Below, in pieces: positions 46,164-57,264 of a stretch of DNA of 64,000 nt (position 1 is the first letter of the stretch; each line of letters begins with the position of its first letter). The stretch comes from Tanypteryx hageni (Eukaryota > Arthropoda > Insecta > Odonata > Petaluridae). The stretch spans positions 21,608,880-21,672,879 of the forward strand of contig CM054114.1 in the NCBI GenBank assembly GCA_028673005.1. Direction: 5' to 3'. Made by a program: the position numbers and the translations under genes. A model generated the notes under the pieces. It ran no database searches, was not told where the DNA came from, and worked only from the letters and a program-made list of their open reading frames with translations.

Positions 46164-46248
46164 ATGGAAGCTATAGCAAGGGCGTTGATCTGCCTCGGCA
46201 TTGCCCTCGATGCTTCCAGGGTCGACTGTCACCTTTGGTCTCACAACG
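46164..46248 (+). CDS. candidate first coding exon (signal peptide) of the CLIP-domain protease gene
   Basis: ATG at 46164 opens 28 codons plus one base. It encodes a short basic N-terminus and a hydrophobic core (MEAIARALICLGIALDAS), then VDCHLWSHN. It ends at a consensus splice donor, CG|GTGAGT (46249). The exon ends after the first base of a codon (G). The CLIP exon at 51945 starts with AA, so joining them gives GAA (Glu) in frame, followed by FERC. Phase agreement, secretion-like N-terminus and strand agree with one gene. The hydrophobic core is short and the pairing is an inference; no transcript evidence is available. Confidence 0.5.
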
Positions 46249-47011
46249 GTGAGTGATCATTTTATTTTGCTTCCATTTTCGCTGTATGGATATCCGTAAC
46301 GATTGTCACAAGCGTTTTTGGAGTGATAAACTTTAATCGGCTATAATGGAACAGAGCAAGTGCGGGCGACCTTTTGTGCGTGGCGGACCGCAGCTGTAGT
46401 AGCTTCATCGGGGAAGTTTTGAGTGGGCTGGACATCGGAAATTTCGTTCGGGTTTCTGTGGCATTGCATTAGTGAAAACAGTTTCTTTTTGCCTCAAATT
46501 TTTGCTATAAATTGTTTTTTGGCGTAATTTTGACAAAAATGTGAAATTGTTTGTGCTATAGTAAACTGATTTATTAAGCATGACTTTGCGAAGAGCAAAA
46601 AGTGCCTCCAGATGGTCAACGATCCGTGAATTAGTGGTTCAGGGGCACTCGAATTATTCCATGAAATGTTGAGTTCCGTGTTCCAATCCAGACGCATCCC
46701 TATCCTGCCAGAAACATTGGTAAATTGAAGCAAAAAGAGTTTAAAGGTCGTTATTTTAAATAAAGTTCGACTCATGGTGCGGACTCTGGAAGAAACTGAA
46801 AGAACTAAGTTTATTTTTGCTGAGGACAGAATTGGAATCGATGCCGTTTAAGTCTGAACATTTATCGGCGTGAGATAAAGTGTTTGCTTTACGTTTTGCG
46901 ATGGGAATTTTTTTATGCTATCGGAGGTTGATGCCGCGATCACGTACACAAGCTGAATTATCGGAACTGTGGCCAGAAATTTGACTCCAGAGGAAAATAT
47001 TGTCCCTTCAA
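46249..47011. other. putative intron 1, unassigned part
   Basis: If the CLIP gene model holds, this is the start of a 5.7-kb intron. No repeat family or other gene was recognised here. Confidence 0.3.
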
Positions 47012-47288
47012 CAGAGCCGGCCCGAGCTACGGGCGAGCCTCGCCAATATTTTGGGGGCGCTTTCCCGATCATTTATCTATGCATTACTTGCAAGTGAATA
47101 AATATTGGTACAAATTTGTGTCGAAGAACAGGGTAGAATCTTGATGGAATTCCTTTTAATTTTTCATTATCAATACTTTTTACACATCGATGACTAAATT
47201 AACATGTACATTGTAAATATCTCAACAAACGTTAACGGAGGGGGGCGCTGGATTGCTATCTCGACCAAAGTTCCTCGGGCCGCACCTG
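47012..47288. mobile_element. hAT MITE 4 with perfect 8-bp target duplication
   Basis: Ends CAGAGCCGGCCCGAG and (complement) CAGGTGCGGCCCGAG, with GGGGGCGC near both ends. Flanks CCCTTCAA (47004-47011) and CCCTTCAA (47289-47296) are identical. 277 bases, non-coding. Confidence 0.9.
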
Positions 47289-47399
47289 CCCTTCAATTTT
47301 TCTTACGCGTGTTCCGCAGTTATCTCCAAAACTATGTCGTAATGATATGGTCCCGCATACTTTTTTTGCTACATGTTGTTTCCTATCCAAATATGTTTT

Positions 47400-47655
47400 T
47401 ACCTAGGGGAAAAATACGGATGCCATTTATCGATACACGAGTATAAATTTATTCAAGTGCTTATATAAAGCGGAAGCTCCAATTGACGGATGCAGTTGAA
47501 AACCATAATTTGTCGATAAATTTTAATATGGATCACCAATACTTAAATAAAATCCGTTCAGCGATTCAGGTGATGAAAGTTACGACAGGCAGACGAGACG
47601 TGCCCATAAGACGTTCCGCTACTACCCCATCGCTGGTAAAGAACGCTTAAAACGT
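47400..47655 (+). repeat. dispersed repeat C, copy 3
   Basis: Direct copy of 12260-12510 (GGATGCCATTTATCGATACA, GACGAGACGTGCCCATAAGA, GCTGGTAAAGAACGC). More diverged than copies 1 and 2. Confidence 0.65.
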
Positions 47656-48671
47656 AAGAGGAGACACCTGTGTTTTTCATGTTAAAAAAACGCAGAGAAC
47701 AGGTGTGACGTATTTGAATAAATAAGCCGTCGCGTCGTCGTTGTTACACTGCATACGAAAATGGATGATAGAAATCTTCTGCCCTGCTTCGCGTGTGCAT
47801 CCCGAGGAATTCCGGTGCAATAATGCTACCTAGCAGCCACAGATCAATTCATTATTAACGCTTAAAAGACGGTTCTTTATATATTTGCTGAGAAAGTTGA
47901 TATAAGAATAAGCAATATAGGAGAAAATTGTTTCTGAAATGTAGTCTTGTTTTGACGTCGTTTGGGATGCGCCTGAGACGGTTACCTCGCCGCTTCACTT
48001 AACCTTATTCGATTCCATTTAAACTATTTTCTCACTCTTTGTGTTATTTCTATATATAATAAAAGGGTATGTTCGTAAGTTGGTCCCTCTGTTGGAGTGT
48101 AACGCTCGAAATTAATGCAAATAACTCGATAACGGATTATTTGATTTGGACCGTTCTTTCAGTGCTTTGTAATCGTGACGCATTACGAGGACTTTGTGTA
48201 ATTAACGTGTACAGGGACGTCCCCGGTTCCATTCCAGGAGCGTTTCCATTTTTCCATTTTAATAACGTGGGAAAAGACGCAGTGTATTTTTGGTTTGCAT
48301 TTTAAAATTACTTAGAATCATCTTACGAATTCGGGACTCGAAACAAAAAATGTCCGAAAGGGCGAAATTTTATTTTTCTGCCGTCGAATTTTGAATGCAC
48401 GTCGCGTCGGCTCCTAAATTTCTTTTTAACGCGAAACTTCGACGTATTTTTGCGTGAAAAATTTCGTCGTCAAGGTGGTTTGCATTATTGCCAATTTCAT
48501 GCAATTGCGTGCGGTTGACTCGGATTATTAATTCGCGTCGCATCTGGCCAAATATTTGCAAAATTTCGACGCTATTTTGAAGTTTAAACACTACCTTGGT
48601 AACGATAAACAATACTACGGTAACAAAAATTATTAAATATTTCATTATTATATACATAATATCCTTATTCT
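47656..48671. other. unassigned intronic or intergenic sequence
   Basis: About 48270-48420 weakly resembles 31800-31960 (repeat G). No gene. Confidence 0.3.
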
Positions 48672-48845
48672 GTCCGCCCGTCCGTTGGTCCGTCCGTCCG
48701 TTGGCCCGTCCGTCCGTTGGCCCGTCCGTCCGTTGGCCCGTCCGTCCGTTGGCCCGTCCGTCCGTTGGCCCGTCCGTCCGTTGGCCCGTCCGTCCGTTGG
48801 CCCGTCCGTCCGTTGGCCCGTCCGTCCGTTTGCCCATCCGTCCGT
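48672..48845. repeat. 16-bp tandem repeat
   Basis: Unit CCGTCCGTCCGTTGGC, about 10.8 near-identical copies (TTGGT and TTTGCCCAT variants at the ends). Because 16 is not a multiple of 3, the array is open in several frames and gives Arg/Pro/Val or Thr/Asp/Gly repeat ORFs that are not real proteins. Confidence 0.97.
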
Positions 48846-50140
48846 TGATGGAACATTACACTTCCTCCAAGAATGGCTTACCGATCAAAATCTACCATCA
48901 AAAACAGTAGACGAACTAGTACGACTAACACGTTTATGTATGAACCAAAACTTCTTTCAAGTCAACAATAAGTTTTATCAACAAAGCCACAGTACAACTA
49001 TGGGAAACTCCCTTGAACCATTCCTCGCCAATCTATTTATGGTCAACCTTAAAAACAATGCAAAAACACCTTTGACTACTTCCCACGGTTGTGGCTTAGA
49101 TACGTAGATGACATTTTTGCGATTTTTGACAGCTCCAAACATAACCTAACACATTTTGTTCAGCAACTTAACAATCAATACTACTCCATCAAATTTACAC
49201 ATGAATTAGAAAAAGAAAACACACTACCATTTCGGGACCTGCTTGTAAAAAGTGTAAACAAAAAATTAAGTTCGGGATTTACCGCAAACCCACACACACA
49301 GACACATACATTCCATCTGATTCCAAAGATCATATTTCACATTAATTAGCACCTTTCCACTCAATGGTACATAGACTCCTAAAAGTTCCTCTTTCCAAAA
49401 TTGATTTCCGGACAGAATTAAATCATATAAAAAACTGCGCGAAAATCAATAGGTACGACCCTCAGATTATAGAAAACATTTTAAACAAACATAAACACAG
49501 TCTCTTTTTAAATGAACACACCACCCTCACTAACTTGTCCCCCAAAAGGACAAAATACTTAAAAATCCCTTTCGTCCCAGGCATCACCATTGGTCTATCA
49601 AAAATCTTCTCGAAACAAAACCTAAAAGCAGAATTTGTTAATGAAAATAAACTCTCTAATTTTTTCTAAATCCGAAAGATGTGATACCGACCCTACAAAA
49701 ATCGGGTATTTACAAAATCACGTGTACAGACTGCGAGAACATCTATATAGGTCAGACGAAACATAAGCTTGAAACTAGGTTTAAAGAACATTTGGCACAC
49801 TACAGATACAATAGGCCCAAAAGGTCTAGTGTCACTATGCATATTCAAGAAAATAATCACCCAATTAAAATTAAAAACATGGCCCTTTTAAAAACAACAC
49901 CAACCGACTGGAAACTAGATGCTTATGAAAGCATTTTCATAAACAAATTCCAAGACACAGTAATGAACCATGACCGTGGGCATATCCCATACTCTCCCCT
50001 CTACACACCAACGGTTAAGAATTCCCCCACCCCCTCCCCTCCTCTCCCCTATCCCCAGAAGGTACAAATACAGAGTACGAAACTAAAACAACTCATACAG
50101 CCTTAACTACTGAAGATGGAAGCATAGCCCCCGAAATACA
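48846..50140 (+). pseudogene. Penelope-like element: RT remnant plus GIY-YIG endonuclease
   Basis: Begins exactly where the 16-bp array stops. Frame 1 (to 49107): FLQEWLTDQNLPSKTVDELV, then MGNSLEPFLANLFM. Frame 2 (49089-49349): RYVDDIFAIFDSSKHN, with YVDD as in Penelope-like RTs. Frame 3 (49364-49669): linker with FVPGITIGLSKIF. A final frame (49681-50106) has a GIY-YIG endonuclease: SGIYKITCTDCENIYIGQTK, then KLETRFKEHLAHY. It ends shortly before a hammerhead-like motif. Frameshifted at least three times and truncated at the 5' end. Element class is well supported by the YVDD + GIY-YIG combination. Confidence 0.87.
50110..50136 (+). ncRNA. decayed hammerhead-like motif (site C) at the 3' end of the Penelope-like element
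   Basis: CTGAAGA (50110-50116), extra T, stem GGAAGC / loop ATA / GCCCCC, and GAAA (50133-50136). Two internal A-C mismatches would be repaired if both A were G, so an ancestral GGGGGC/GCCCCC stem is likely. Its place just after the GIY-YIG frame is where Penelope-like elements carry hammerheads. Confidence 0.5.
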
Positions 50141-50389
50141 TATATAGTTAAATCTCCAGAGTCCCCAAGTGATTGTGGGTGGATGTGTGTGTGCGTGTAT
50201 GTACCCTCCCACTTTTTTCATCTTTTAAACCTTTCGACAAACAAGCCTCTGTGGACCACCCCCATCCAGCAAACTTGTAAGTATTAGTTTGAAAATCTTT
50301 TATCTTTTTCTTTTATTCATTGATGTATGATTGATCATCTGGATCATTTTACGATGCAGGAGTTTTAATTTTAATTCCACCTTGTACTA
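50141..50389. other. sequence between Penelope-like element and LINE remnant
   Basis: Short GT-rich run near 50175-50200. No gene. Confidence 0.3.
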
Positions 50390-51235
50390 GGCCTGCTAAT
50401 CCTAATTGGAAAACAGGATTCAAAAAGTAAAGAGCACAAAAGAAATGGTTAAATTTATACTTAATATGATTGCATGTCACGATATTATCCCATTTAGTTT
50501 TACTTAGAAGATGCCTAAAGATGTTCATACCATGAGCAGTGATAGGTCTAGTAGAGATCTTTGTATTTGACAAAGTACATTCATTCATTGATAAGTCTTA
50601 TCCTCACAGCAGAGTGATCAGATATTGAGGGTACAAATACACTCATCACATAGGACCACTTATTAAGATTTGTAATTACATTATTCAGACATGCTAATAG
50701 CCTCATTGGTTGAAAGTTGGTGCAATATAGATTTAAGGAACTTAATAAATCCTTAAAATAGATAGTTTCAGTATTATTATGTCTCATATCAAGATTTAAA
50801 CCTGAGTATATAACAGCCTTGGTATTAAAGTGAACTAGGCATGTCAACAACTTCTCCATCAGATAAAAAAAATGCTAAGGTCACCATTAGGTGAGCGATA
50901 AACTGAAATCACAATTAAGGATAAATCCAATAATAGAATAGCACATACCACGCAGTGAATATCAGCACAAAACCTATTCACATCGACTAATTTATATCTA
51001 GTACCTTTGGTTACATAGATCGAAACACCTCCATTTTTGGCTGCTGTTCTACAATAGAAGGATGCCAAATCACAATTATTTAACGAATACATTAGAATCT
51101 CATCCTTATTCAACCAATGCTCACAAAAGCACATTTCCAGAAAATATTCAATTTGAAAGAACATTTCAATCTCGGATACCTTATTTCACATGCATTGAAG
51201 GTTAAGATGAGACATAAAAATATTATTGACAATGT
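50390..51235 (-). pseudogene. LINE APE-type endonuclease remnant
   Basis: The minus strand carries SHLNLQCM (near 51210), MCFCEHWLNKDE, GGVSIYVTKGTRYKLVDVNR, VISVYRSPNGD, then VIYSGLNLDMRHNNTE, where an active enzyme would have GDxN, and SISDHSAVRIR. The series N...E...Y...DxN...SDH is the order of an APE endonuclease; here the GD is replaced by SG. A linker continues to about 50390. No RT follows. It is on the strand opposite to the CLIP gene and would lie in its intron 1. Confidence 0.75.
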
Positions 51236-51944
51236 GACAATCAGTCGATTTCGAATCAGAAGTTACTTCACAATTACCAGAATCTGTTAGTCATCTTCTT
51301 CATCGATATCCCTGACTGGGAGCGGGTATTGACTCTTTCTTCATTTACTACCATAGTGGTTTGATCAGTTAATGGTGGGGTTTCAACAATCACTCTCTTC
51401 CCAAAATAAAACTTATTAATGCACAATAAAAACAACTTTTACAGGTTTTTAATTTGTCCGTGATACGTTACTGATTCCTTAAACACGTAGAAACGTTTTT
51501 AAATTTTATCTTCTAGTATCAATGATGATGCTTTAAGAATATTCATGCTAGAATTTATTTTTACAAATTTCATCCATTTGTGAGTAATCTCATATGACCA
51601 TGCACGAGTGGATTAAATTTTTTCTGTAACCATAAAAAAGGTTCCATTGACCTCCAACTTAACTGACAGCTTCAGCACTGTCCCCACTACCACTTTTCCA
51701 AAATTGTAATTATATTCATCATTGTATAAATATTTCAATATGGACAAATTGGTGATTAGTTTTTAGGAAAGCCTCAAAGCAAAGAATATTGATAATGTAA
51801 TAAGCCATTTCATTTTTTCTTGCCTAAAGCATGCATAAGAGAAACTTTTTATCGGTGTGGACATCTCGTGTGTATTTCCTGGCAGATTGCTGTCTATGAC
51901 AATAGTAACAAGCATAATTTCACTTCCAATGCTTTGTTTTTCAG

Positions 51945-52196
51945 AATTTGAGAGATGCCGTTTGAATGACGACCAATATGGCGAATGCAGATCAATTAGG
52001 AGTTGTCATCTGGTTCATGCACTTATCCGAGGAGGTTACAGGCCTAAAATTTGCACTTTTGAAGGGAAGCAACCCAAAGTCTGCTGCCCTCCATCTCGCA
52101 AGGATGTAATGAAACAGCTGCCATCTCATTTCCTCAATGATAAACCTAATCTGATCCCCAAGAGGTCGAGAAAGCCCGGAGAAGCAGCCAAACAAT
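51945..52196 (+). CDS. CLIP-domain exon of a secreted serine protease or homologue
   Basis: 252-base exon bounded by a polypyrimidine acceptor (TTTGTTTTTCAG at 51933-51944) and a donor AAT|GTGAGT at 52197. It encodes FERC, then a full six-cysteine CLIP pattern: C-x9-C-x5-C-x15-C-x9-CC, ending GKQPKVCCPP. A basic linker follows with KRSRKPGEAAKQ. Both ends are phase 1, a symmetric class 1-1 exon typical of extracellular modules. In arthropods CLIP domains precede trypsin-like domains in zymogen cascades (Toll activation, melanisation, clotting). No His, Asp or GDSGG exon is visible downstream, so the catalytic domain, if any, lies past the window. The split last codon starts with T and could be Cys. 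Homologue versus active enzyme cannot be decided. Confidence 0.85.
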
Positions 52197-53285
52197 GTGA
52201 GTAAAGCAATTGTATGGCCACATTTATCCAGGTTGACTTAACCAGCCACTTCAAAGGAAATAGTATGACTCCAACAGTTTTACTTTCTCATATACTATAT
52301 AGTATATTGAGAAAGTATTGTAATTGTGAAAAAATTCGACTTTGAGATTTTGATGGAAATATACGTTTTAGGTGTCCCTGAGTCCATAAAAGTTGTTTTC
52401 GCTATGCTGTTTGTCTGTCTGTCTGTTCGCTTTTCTAGAGCCCAAATGTGTAAATAAAATCGAATGATATTTCGTATTTGTGCAACATGTCATATTTTGA
52501 AGACTCTCTTTTCATATTGCACAAAAATAAAGTGTAGTTTATTCTTGGCGATTTTTAGAAATATTTTATTAACTCACGTATGGCTACAGAGAATTTGATC
52601 AAAATCAATTCAATTGTGGAGCCTGATGTCACAAATAATACTACATAAGCCATAAATCCCTTAAAATCACTATATGGCATTCAGGGACATTACAATGTCC
52701 GCTAAGCTACCTTACCTAAGCCCTATGACGTCATGCCTCCACCACGATCCACTCAAAATCATATTACATCCTAAACAAATAAACTAAATCGATTGATATA
52801 TCATATTTGTGGATAATGTCATTCATAATAGGCACTCTGAGGAGATAAACGATATTTTGCAACAATTAAGGGTACTTTATTCTAGGATATTTTGAAACAA
52901 AATTCGATTTACTCAAAAATGGCTATAGGGATTTTGATTAAAATCCATCCAATCATGCAGCCTGATGTCATAAATTATACTAACTACGCCATATGGCCCA
53001 AAAAATTACTAAATATCAACCAGTGGCATTAAAATATATGCTAAACTACGGTTAAGTATGATTTATAAGCATTTTTCTTTTTTAAGCAAACAGTCAACCA
53101 AACACATATCTATATTAGAAAGTTTGTGCAATATATATTGCGCCATTGATTTTTGTTTAGAGCTGCTCTGGAGCAGTGTTTTTCAGATTTTTTTACCCGC
53201 AAGGCAGTGAATGGAAAGGCAACATAAAGAAAATTGTTGTTCTGACTTGAGTTCCCATTTAGTTGCGATGAAAATCAATCTAAAT
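52197..53285. other. putative intron 2 of the CLIP gene, left part
   Basis: Contains loose internal similarity between about 52380-52740 and 52790-53060 (GATCAAAATC / TGATTAAAATC; GCCTGATGTCA twice; TACTACATAAGCCATA / TACTAACTACGCCATA), so it is probably a diverged tandem repeat of about 350 bases. No exon recognised. Confidence 0.35.
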
Positions 53286-53412
53286 TAATAAAAGGCAATC
53301 TGTGTGTTGTGTGCATGCATGTGTGTGTGCGCGCATACAGCATATCTTGAAAACAAGTTACTTGGAGATTTAAAACTGTGTATACTTACAAATGGGATCA
53401 TGAGGATGTGCA
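53286..53412 (+). repeat. dispersed repeat E, left half of the interrupted copy
   Basis: Matches the first half of 35155-35425 up to GAGGATGTG. Ends with GATGTGCA (53405-53412), the target duplication of the hAT-like element. Right half at 56906-57080. Confidence 0.8.
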
Positions 53413-53899
53413 TAGGGAATCTAATTCCGGACCAGAATAACAATACCAGTGTTTTGATATTCCATTTAATACCGGAATCCCGGTATTGATACCGGTACTG
53501 AAAATATAAGGCAAGACAAAAAATATACACTCAAACTAATTTTTTCAACCAAAATTTGTATTTTTTCAAATAAACAAAAATAAAGAGACAAAAGCAATTT
53601 CTTTAAATAACACACAAAAGTTATTCAAAAGATGAAAAAATATTGCAGTGATTTATAAGTTTATTTTAAATTTTCGCATCATCGGCATCAGTCTTATTAA
53701 AGTGTGCTCTTAAGAAACATAAACTGTCAATGCTTTCATCATTTAAACGTGAACGAATATTTTTGCATAGTATTAGTATTAGCATTTTTATTGATTCCGT
53801 TGGTTTACATAATAAACATGGAATAGGTCAGCAAAATATACATAGGATGGTCATAGAAGATTAGTAATAATATACATATTATATATACCTAAGCCCTGT

Positions 53900-54900
53900 T
53901 ACTATTTTTGTAAATACTCATCAACACTGTAAAATCCATTTTTTACAAGATATAATTTAACATGTTTTTTAAATATATTTATGTTGTTTATGTCTTTTAT
54001 TTCATTGAGTAATGAGTTAAAAAGTATACAACCCATAACACAAAGATTGTGTTTTGTTAGGGTTAAACAGTACCATTTATATATATATATATATGTCACT
54101 TTTATTTCTTGTCGAGTAATCATGTATGGCAAAATTTCGGATAAAAAGATGAGAGTTCTTTTTTAAAAATATGTACTACTGATTCATAAATGAATATACA
54201 AGGAAGAGTCATGATTTTATTTTCTATGAATTTTGGTTTGCATGATATATATTTATTTAACTTATATATTGCTCTTATGGCTCATTTTTGCATTATAAAT
54301 AGTCTGGCTGTATGGGGTGATGATCCCCAAAAGATTATGCCATATCTCAGAATTGAGTGAATGTGGCCATAGTAAAGCATGAGTAAAGAATTCATGGTAA
54401 TCCTGTCACGCAGTGATCGAATTATGAATATTGTCTGGTTGTCCTTATTGGTAACTGCTTGTATGCGTGTTATCCAATCTAGAGTGTCTGATATGTTTAG
54501 GCCTAAGAATTTAGTCTGGGATGATTTTTTATTGCAGTTATTGTTGATATTTATATCGAGGGCAATTTGACTTTCTTGGTATGGATGGAAATAGGTAGTT
54601 TTTGAAATGTTTATGTTGAGAAGATTTTTGTTTGACCATGTTTATAATTTTCTTATTGATCGTTCAGTATCTAAGGATTATTTACAACTGAGGGTTTATT
54701 AGGGGTTATTTTTGGATAGTAACAGAAATGGTTATTTAATATGTCAGCTATTTCTAAAGGGTTTGTAATTATGCTATTGTTATGTTATCTTTTACCTTCA
54801 GATTTAAGTCTAGCTATCTCATTAACAACAGTATTGCAAATACTTTTGCTATGATTGAGCGCCATGTTTCTTATGGTTGTTGCCGATTTCAGTACATCAG
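53900..54900 (-). pseudogene. LINE remnant inside the hAT-like element, RT core deleted
   Basis: Minus strand: a linker piece (MALNHSKSICNTVVNEIARL, then IITNPLEIADILNNHFC) is followed almost directly by the thumb region (TKFLGLNISDTLDWITRIQA, HSILRYGIIFWGSS). The usual LINE C-terminus comes last (LFNSLLNEIKDINNINIFKK, ending YSVDEYLQK at 53902). The palm with the catalytic YxDD is gone. Contains stops and frameshifts. Confidence 0.7.
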
Positions 54901-54975
54901 CAAAACCTCTCAAAATCAATCCCTTTCTGATATCAACTGAGGTGCAGAAAATACTAAATGGTAAATCATCATGAG

Positions 54976-55305
54976 CTAGTACTTATGAAAGTTTTTTATT
55001 CTATTCTTCTTCAGGTAACCAGTTATTAAGGATTTATGTTCAAGTGTGGGCTTTACTCTTTCATACTGACTTGTTTCATCGTACTCTATATTAGTAGTTG
55101 CCACATTTCTTTTTCTTAAATTTATGTTATGCATCATCTTCAAATGTGTATGCAGTCCACTTGTAGAACCTCCACCACATTGTATTTCTTTTGAGCATTT
55201 CTTACATTTAGCTAGCTGGCCATTTTTTTCTGACAAGTAATTAATCCATACAGAAGATGTATCACTTCCTTTTTTGTGTTCTCCAAATTTGTTTGTTGTA
55301 TTCAT
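54976..55305 (-). CDS. BED-type zinc-finger ORF of the hAT-like element (transposase N-terminus)
   Basis: 109 residues starting with ATG. Residues 19-59 form a BED finger: VWINYLSEKNGQLAKCKKCS (W20, C34, C37) and GLHTHLKMMHN (H54, H59). BED fingers at the N-terminus are characteristic of hAT transposases. The frame stops soon after (KNRIKNFHKY) and no catalytic domain follows, so this is either the first exon of a spliced transposase or a truncated remnant. The LINE insertion or deletion immediately downstream favours a remnant. Confidence 0.6.
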   Translation of the reverse strand: MNTTNKFGEHKKGSDTSSVWINYLSEKNGQLAKCKKCSKEIQCGGGSTSGLHTHLKMMHNINLRKRNVATTNIEYDETSQYERVKPTLEHKSLITGYLKKNRIKNFHKY

Positions 55306-56905
55306 GATGCCCCTAATAATAAAGATTTTATTTCAATGAATGGTAATATAAAATTAATTGGATAATAAAATACATAATGTATTAATTTATTATAGCATTT
55401 TATTTTTCATTTTTTATTGCTATGACAAAGAGCAGCATAAAATTTGCATTTAATTTTTAATTCAAATTCACAGGAAAAATTACTAAGTTTAGGTTCACCA
55501 TTCAATGCTTTCATATAAATTTTATTGTAATAAGTTAAGTTTGTGTCGAGGATCATTTTGGAGGAATGTTGCTGAGATATCTGGAAAAAACCATCAAACC
55601 AGAAAAAACAACAAGCTGTTTCTGAGAATGGGTTGGGAATGCAAGGTGCAAGTAAAGTGCGAGCATTTCTCCCACTTTGTTTCATTTCCACTAATGGGAT
55701 TCCCAGATGATGATAAGCACATTATACAAATAGGTAAGAAAAGCTAAATATTTTCAATTGGTCATCTTTAATGATACTCTTTAGATTTGTGACGCCTAAT
55801 GTGAAGATGAAAATAATTAATAAAACTAAAGCTTTTAGTTATTTTTGATTCAAGCTTCCTTGTTCGAATCCCATATTGATTTTTCAGAATGCTTTTGTTC
55901 ATGTACTGACTTAGTAAATATTGTACATACATTGTATTTTAGAACTAATTTATATAATACCAAAATACCGGTATTATATAAAGTCTACACAGGTTTGGCA
56001 GACCTTACCTCTAAGACAGTGGTCCCCAACCTTTCACCTCCCAGGCTGCATTAGCCATTTATAAGTTCATGTGGGCCGCAATCAAAATCTGTTGACTATA
56101 TTTAGAATGAATACATCAAATCATGTCCTTTACAGCATCGAGGATGGATGTAGCACACAGCACTTGAAAAATAAACTAGTAATCACTAAATACACCTCAG
56201 AATAAACTGGTAAAAATAACTAAAGCGCAAAAATCGGCAAATCACTCACAATGAGGTTAAGACTCAAGGGAATAACTCAAAGATTTTGTAAAACACCTGA
56301 AATATGTTTTGATGGCCATTGACTGGAGCCAAGTAACTTTAATCTCATTACTATTCAATACAGCGTCTTTGTATGTAATTGTATAAGCGGTAAATACGTT
56401 TCACTGTTATGTTTAAATGGAAAAAGACACGCGGATAGGACAAAGTTGGCAAGAAATGCAACACAGTTGCCCTTAATGATCAAATAAGTTACTACAGATG
56501 AAACTATCAAATATAGTCTACAGTAGTAGCTTTCACTTCGTGGAAAAACATAATGAAAAAAGAACACTTAGTAACATCTCCACAATTTATTTACAAAAGT
56601 GACTGACCCAGGTTTCAACTCATTAGTAACTGAGATCCTGTTGATGACCTCAATAAATAGGTGTTCTTTTCTGGTTCAAACTATTAAACGTTGCAAGAAG
56701 TTTTACTGTATGAAAGATCAAGGGTCACACAGAATAGGTTCTGGGGCCATGGGTTGGGTACCCCTTCCATATGGCATAAATGTAAATAAATCAGGTTTTG
56801 AATAAATACCAATATACCGGTATTTTCGTAACAATACCGGTATTTGAATATCGATAAAATATGACTGGGATCCCGGAATTTGGGATCCTGGTATTAGATT
56901 CCCTA

Positions 56906-57080
56906 GATGTGCACCTCGGGGCCAGAATTTTGATTTTGGGTGGGAGGGGGGTGCCATTTCTCATAAGTTATCACCTAAAAGTCTATTTTTTGACTTGCAG
57001 ACTTTTACTCTTTTGAAAATTAAAATTAGAAAGAACTGACCTACGATCTTCGAACCTGGACCGTTTTAAAGAAAAATAAA
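56906..57080 (+). repeat. dispersed repeat E, right half of the interrupted copy
   Basis: Starts with the duplicated GATGTGCA and continues CCTCGGGGCCAGAATTTTG ... CCTACGATCTTCGAACCTGG, matching the second half of 35155-35425. Confidence 0.8.
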
Positions 57081-57264
57081 TAATTTTTCTTATTTTTATT
57101 GTCACATTTTGCCTACAATACAAAATTGCTCAAATTCTACATTTAAGTCATATTTATTTTAAAAATTTAAGCTTTATAACAGCTTTTTAACCGGCCGTGT
57201 CATTGTTAAACCTCGAGATTGTATTGTCACCTTAATCCTTATACTCTATGCATAAGGAATGCAT

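Larger units (their letters stand above)
53413..56905. mobile_element. 3.5-kb hAT-like element with perfect 8-bp target duplication
   Basis: Termini TAGGGAATCTAATTCC and (complement) TAGGGAATCTAATACC. The first five bases fit the hAT YARNG rule. GATGTGCA flanks both sides (53405-53412 and 56906-56913). Subterminal ATACCGG/CCGGTATT words cluster at both ends and once near 55970. The interior carries a BED-finger ORF on the minus strand, a LINE remnant and a truncated hAT end near 56018. Insertion into repeat E is proved by the intact copy at 35155-35425. Confidence 0.85.

Noticed and set aside
45969..46244. 91-residue minus-strand ORF
   Set aside because: Opposite the signal-peptide-like exon and without recognised features; treated as a shadow.
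48370..49107. Arg/Pro/Val and Thr/Asp/Gly repeat ORFs, one fused to the Penelope-like RT
   Set aside because: They come from the 16-bp tandem repeat read in different frames; the fusion is accidental.
50390..54900. A single LINE made of the endonuclease remnant at 50.4-51.2 kb and the RT remnant at 53.9-54.9 kb
   Set aside because: Both are on the minus strand, but the endonuclease would then lie downstream of the RT, and the second piece is inside the hAT-like element; they are separate insertions.
56018..56100. A further complete hAT MITE starting CAGTGGTCCCCAACC
   Set aside because: The left end is convincing, but no right TIR or target duplication could be found, so it is treated as a truncated piece.
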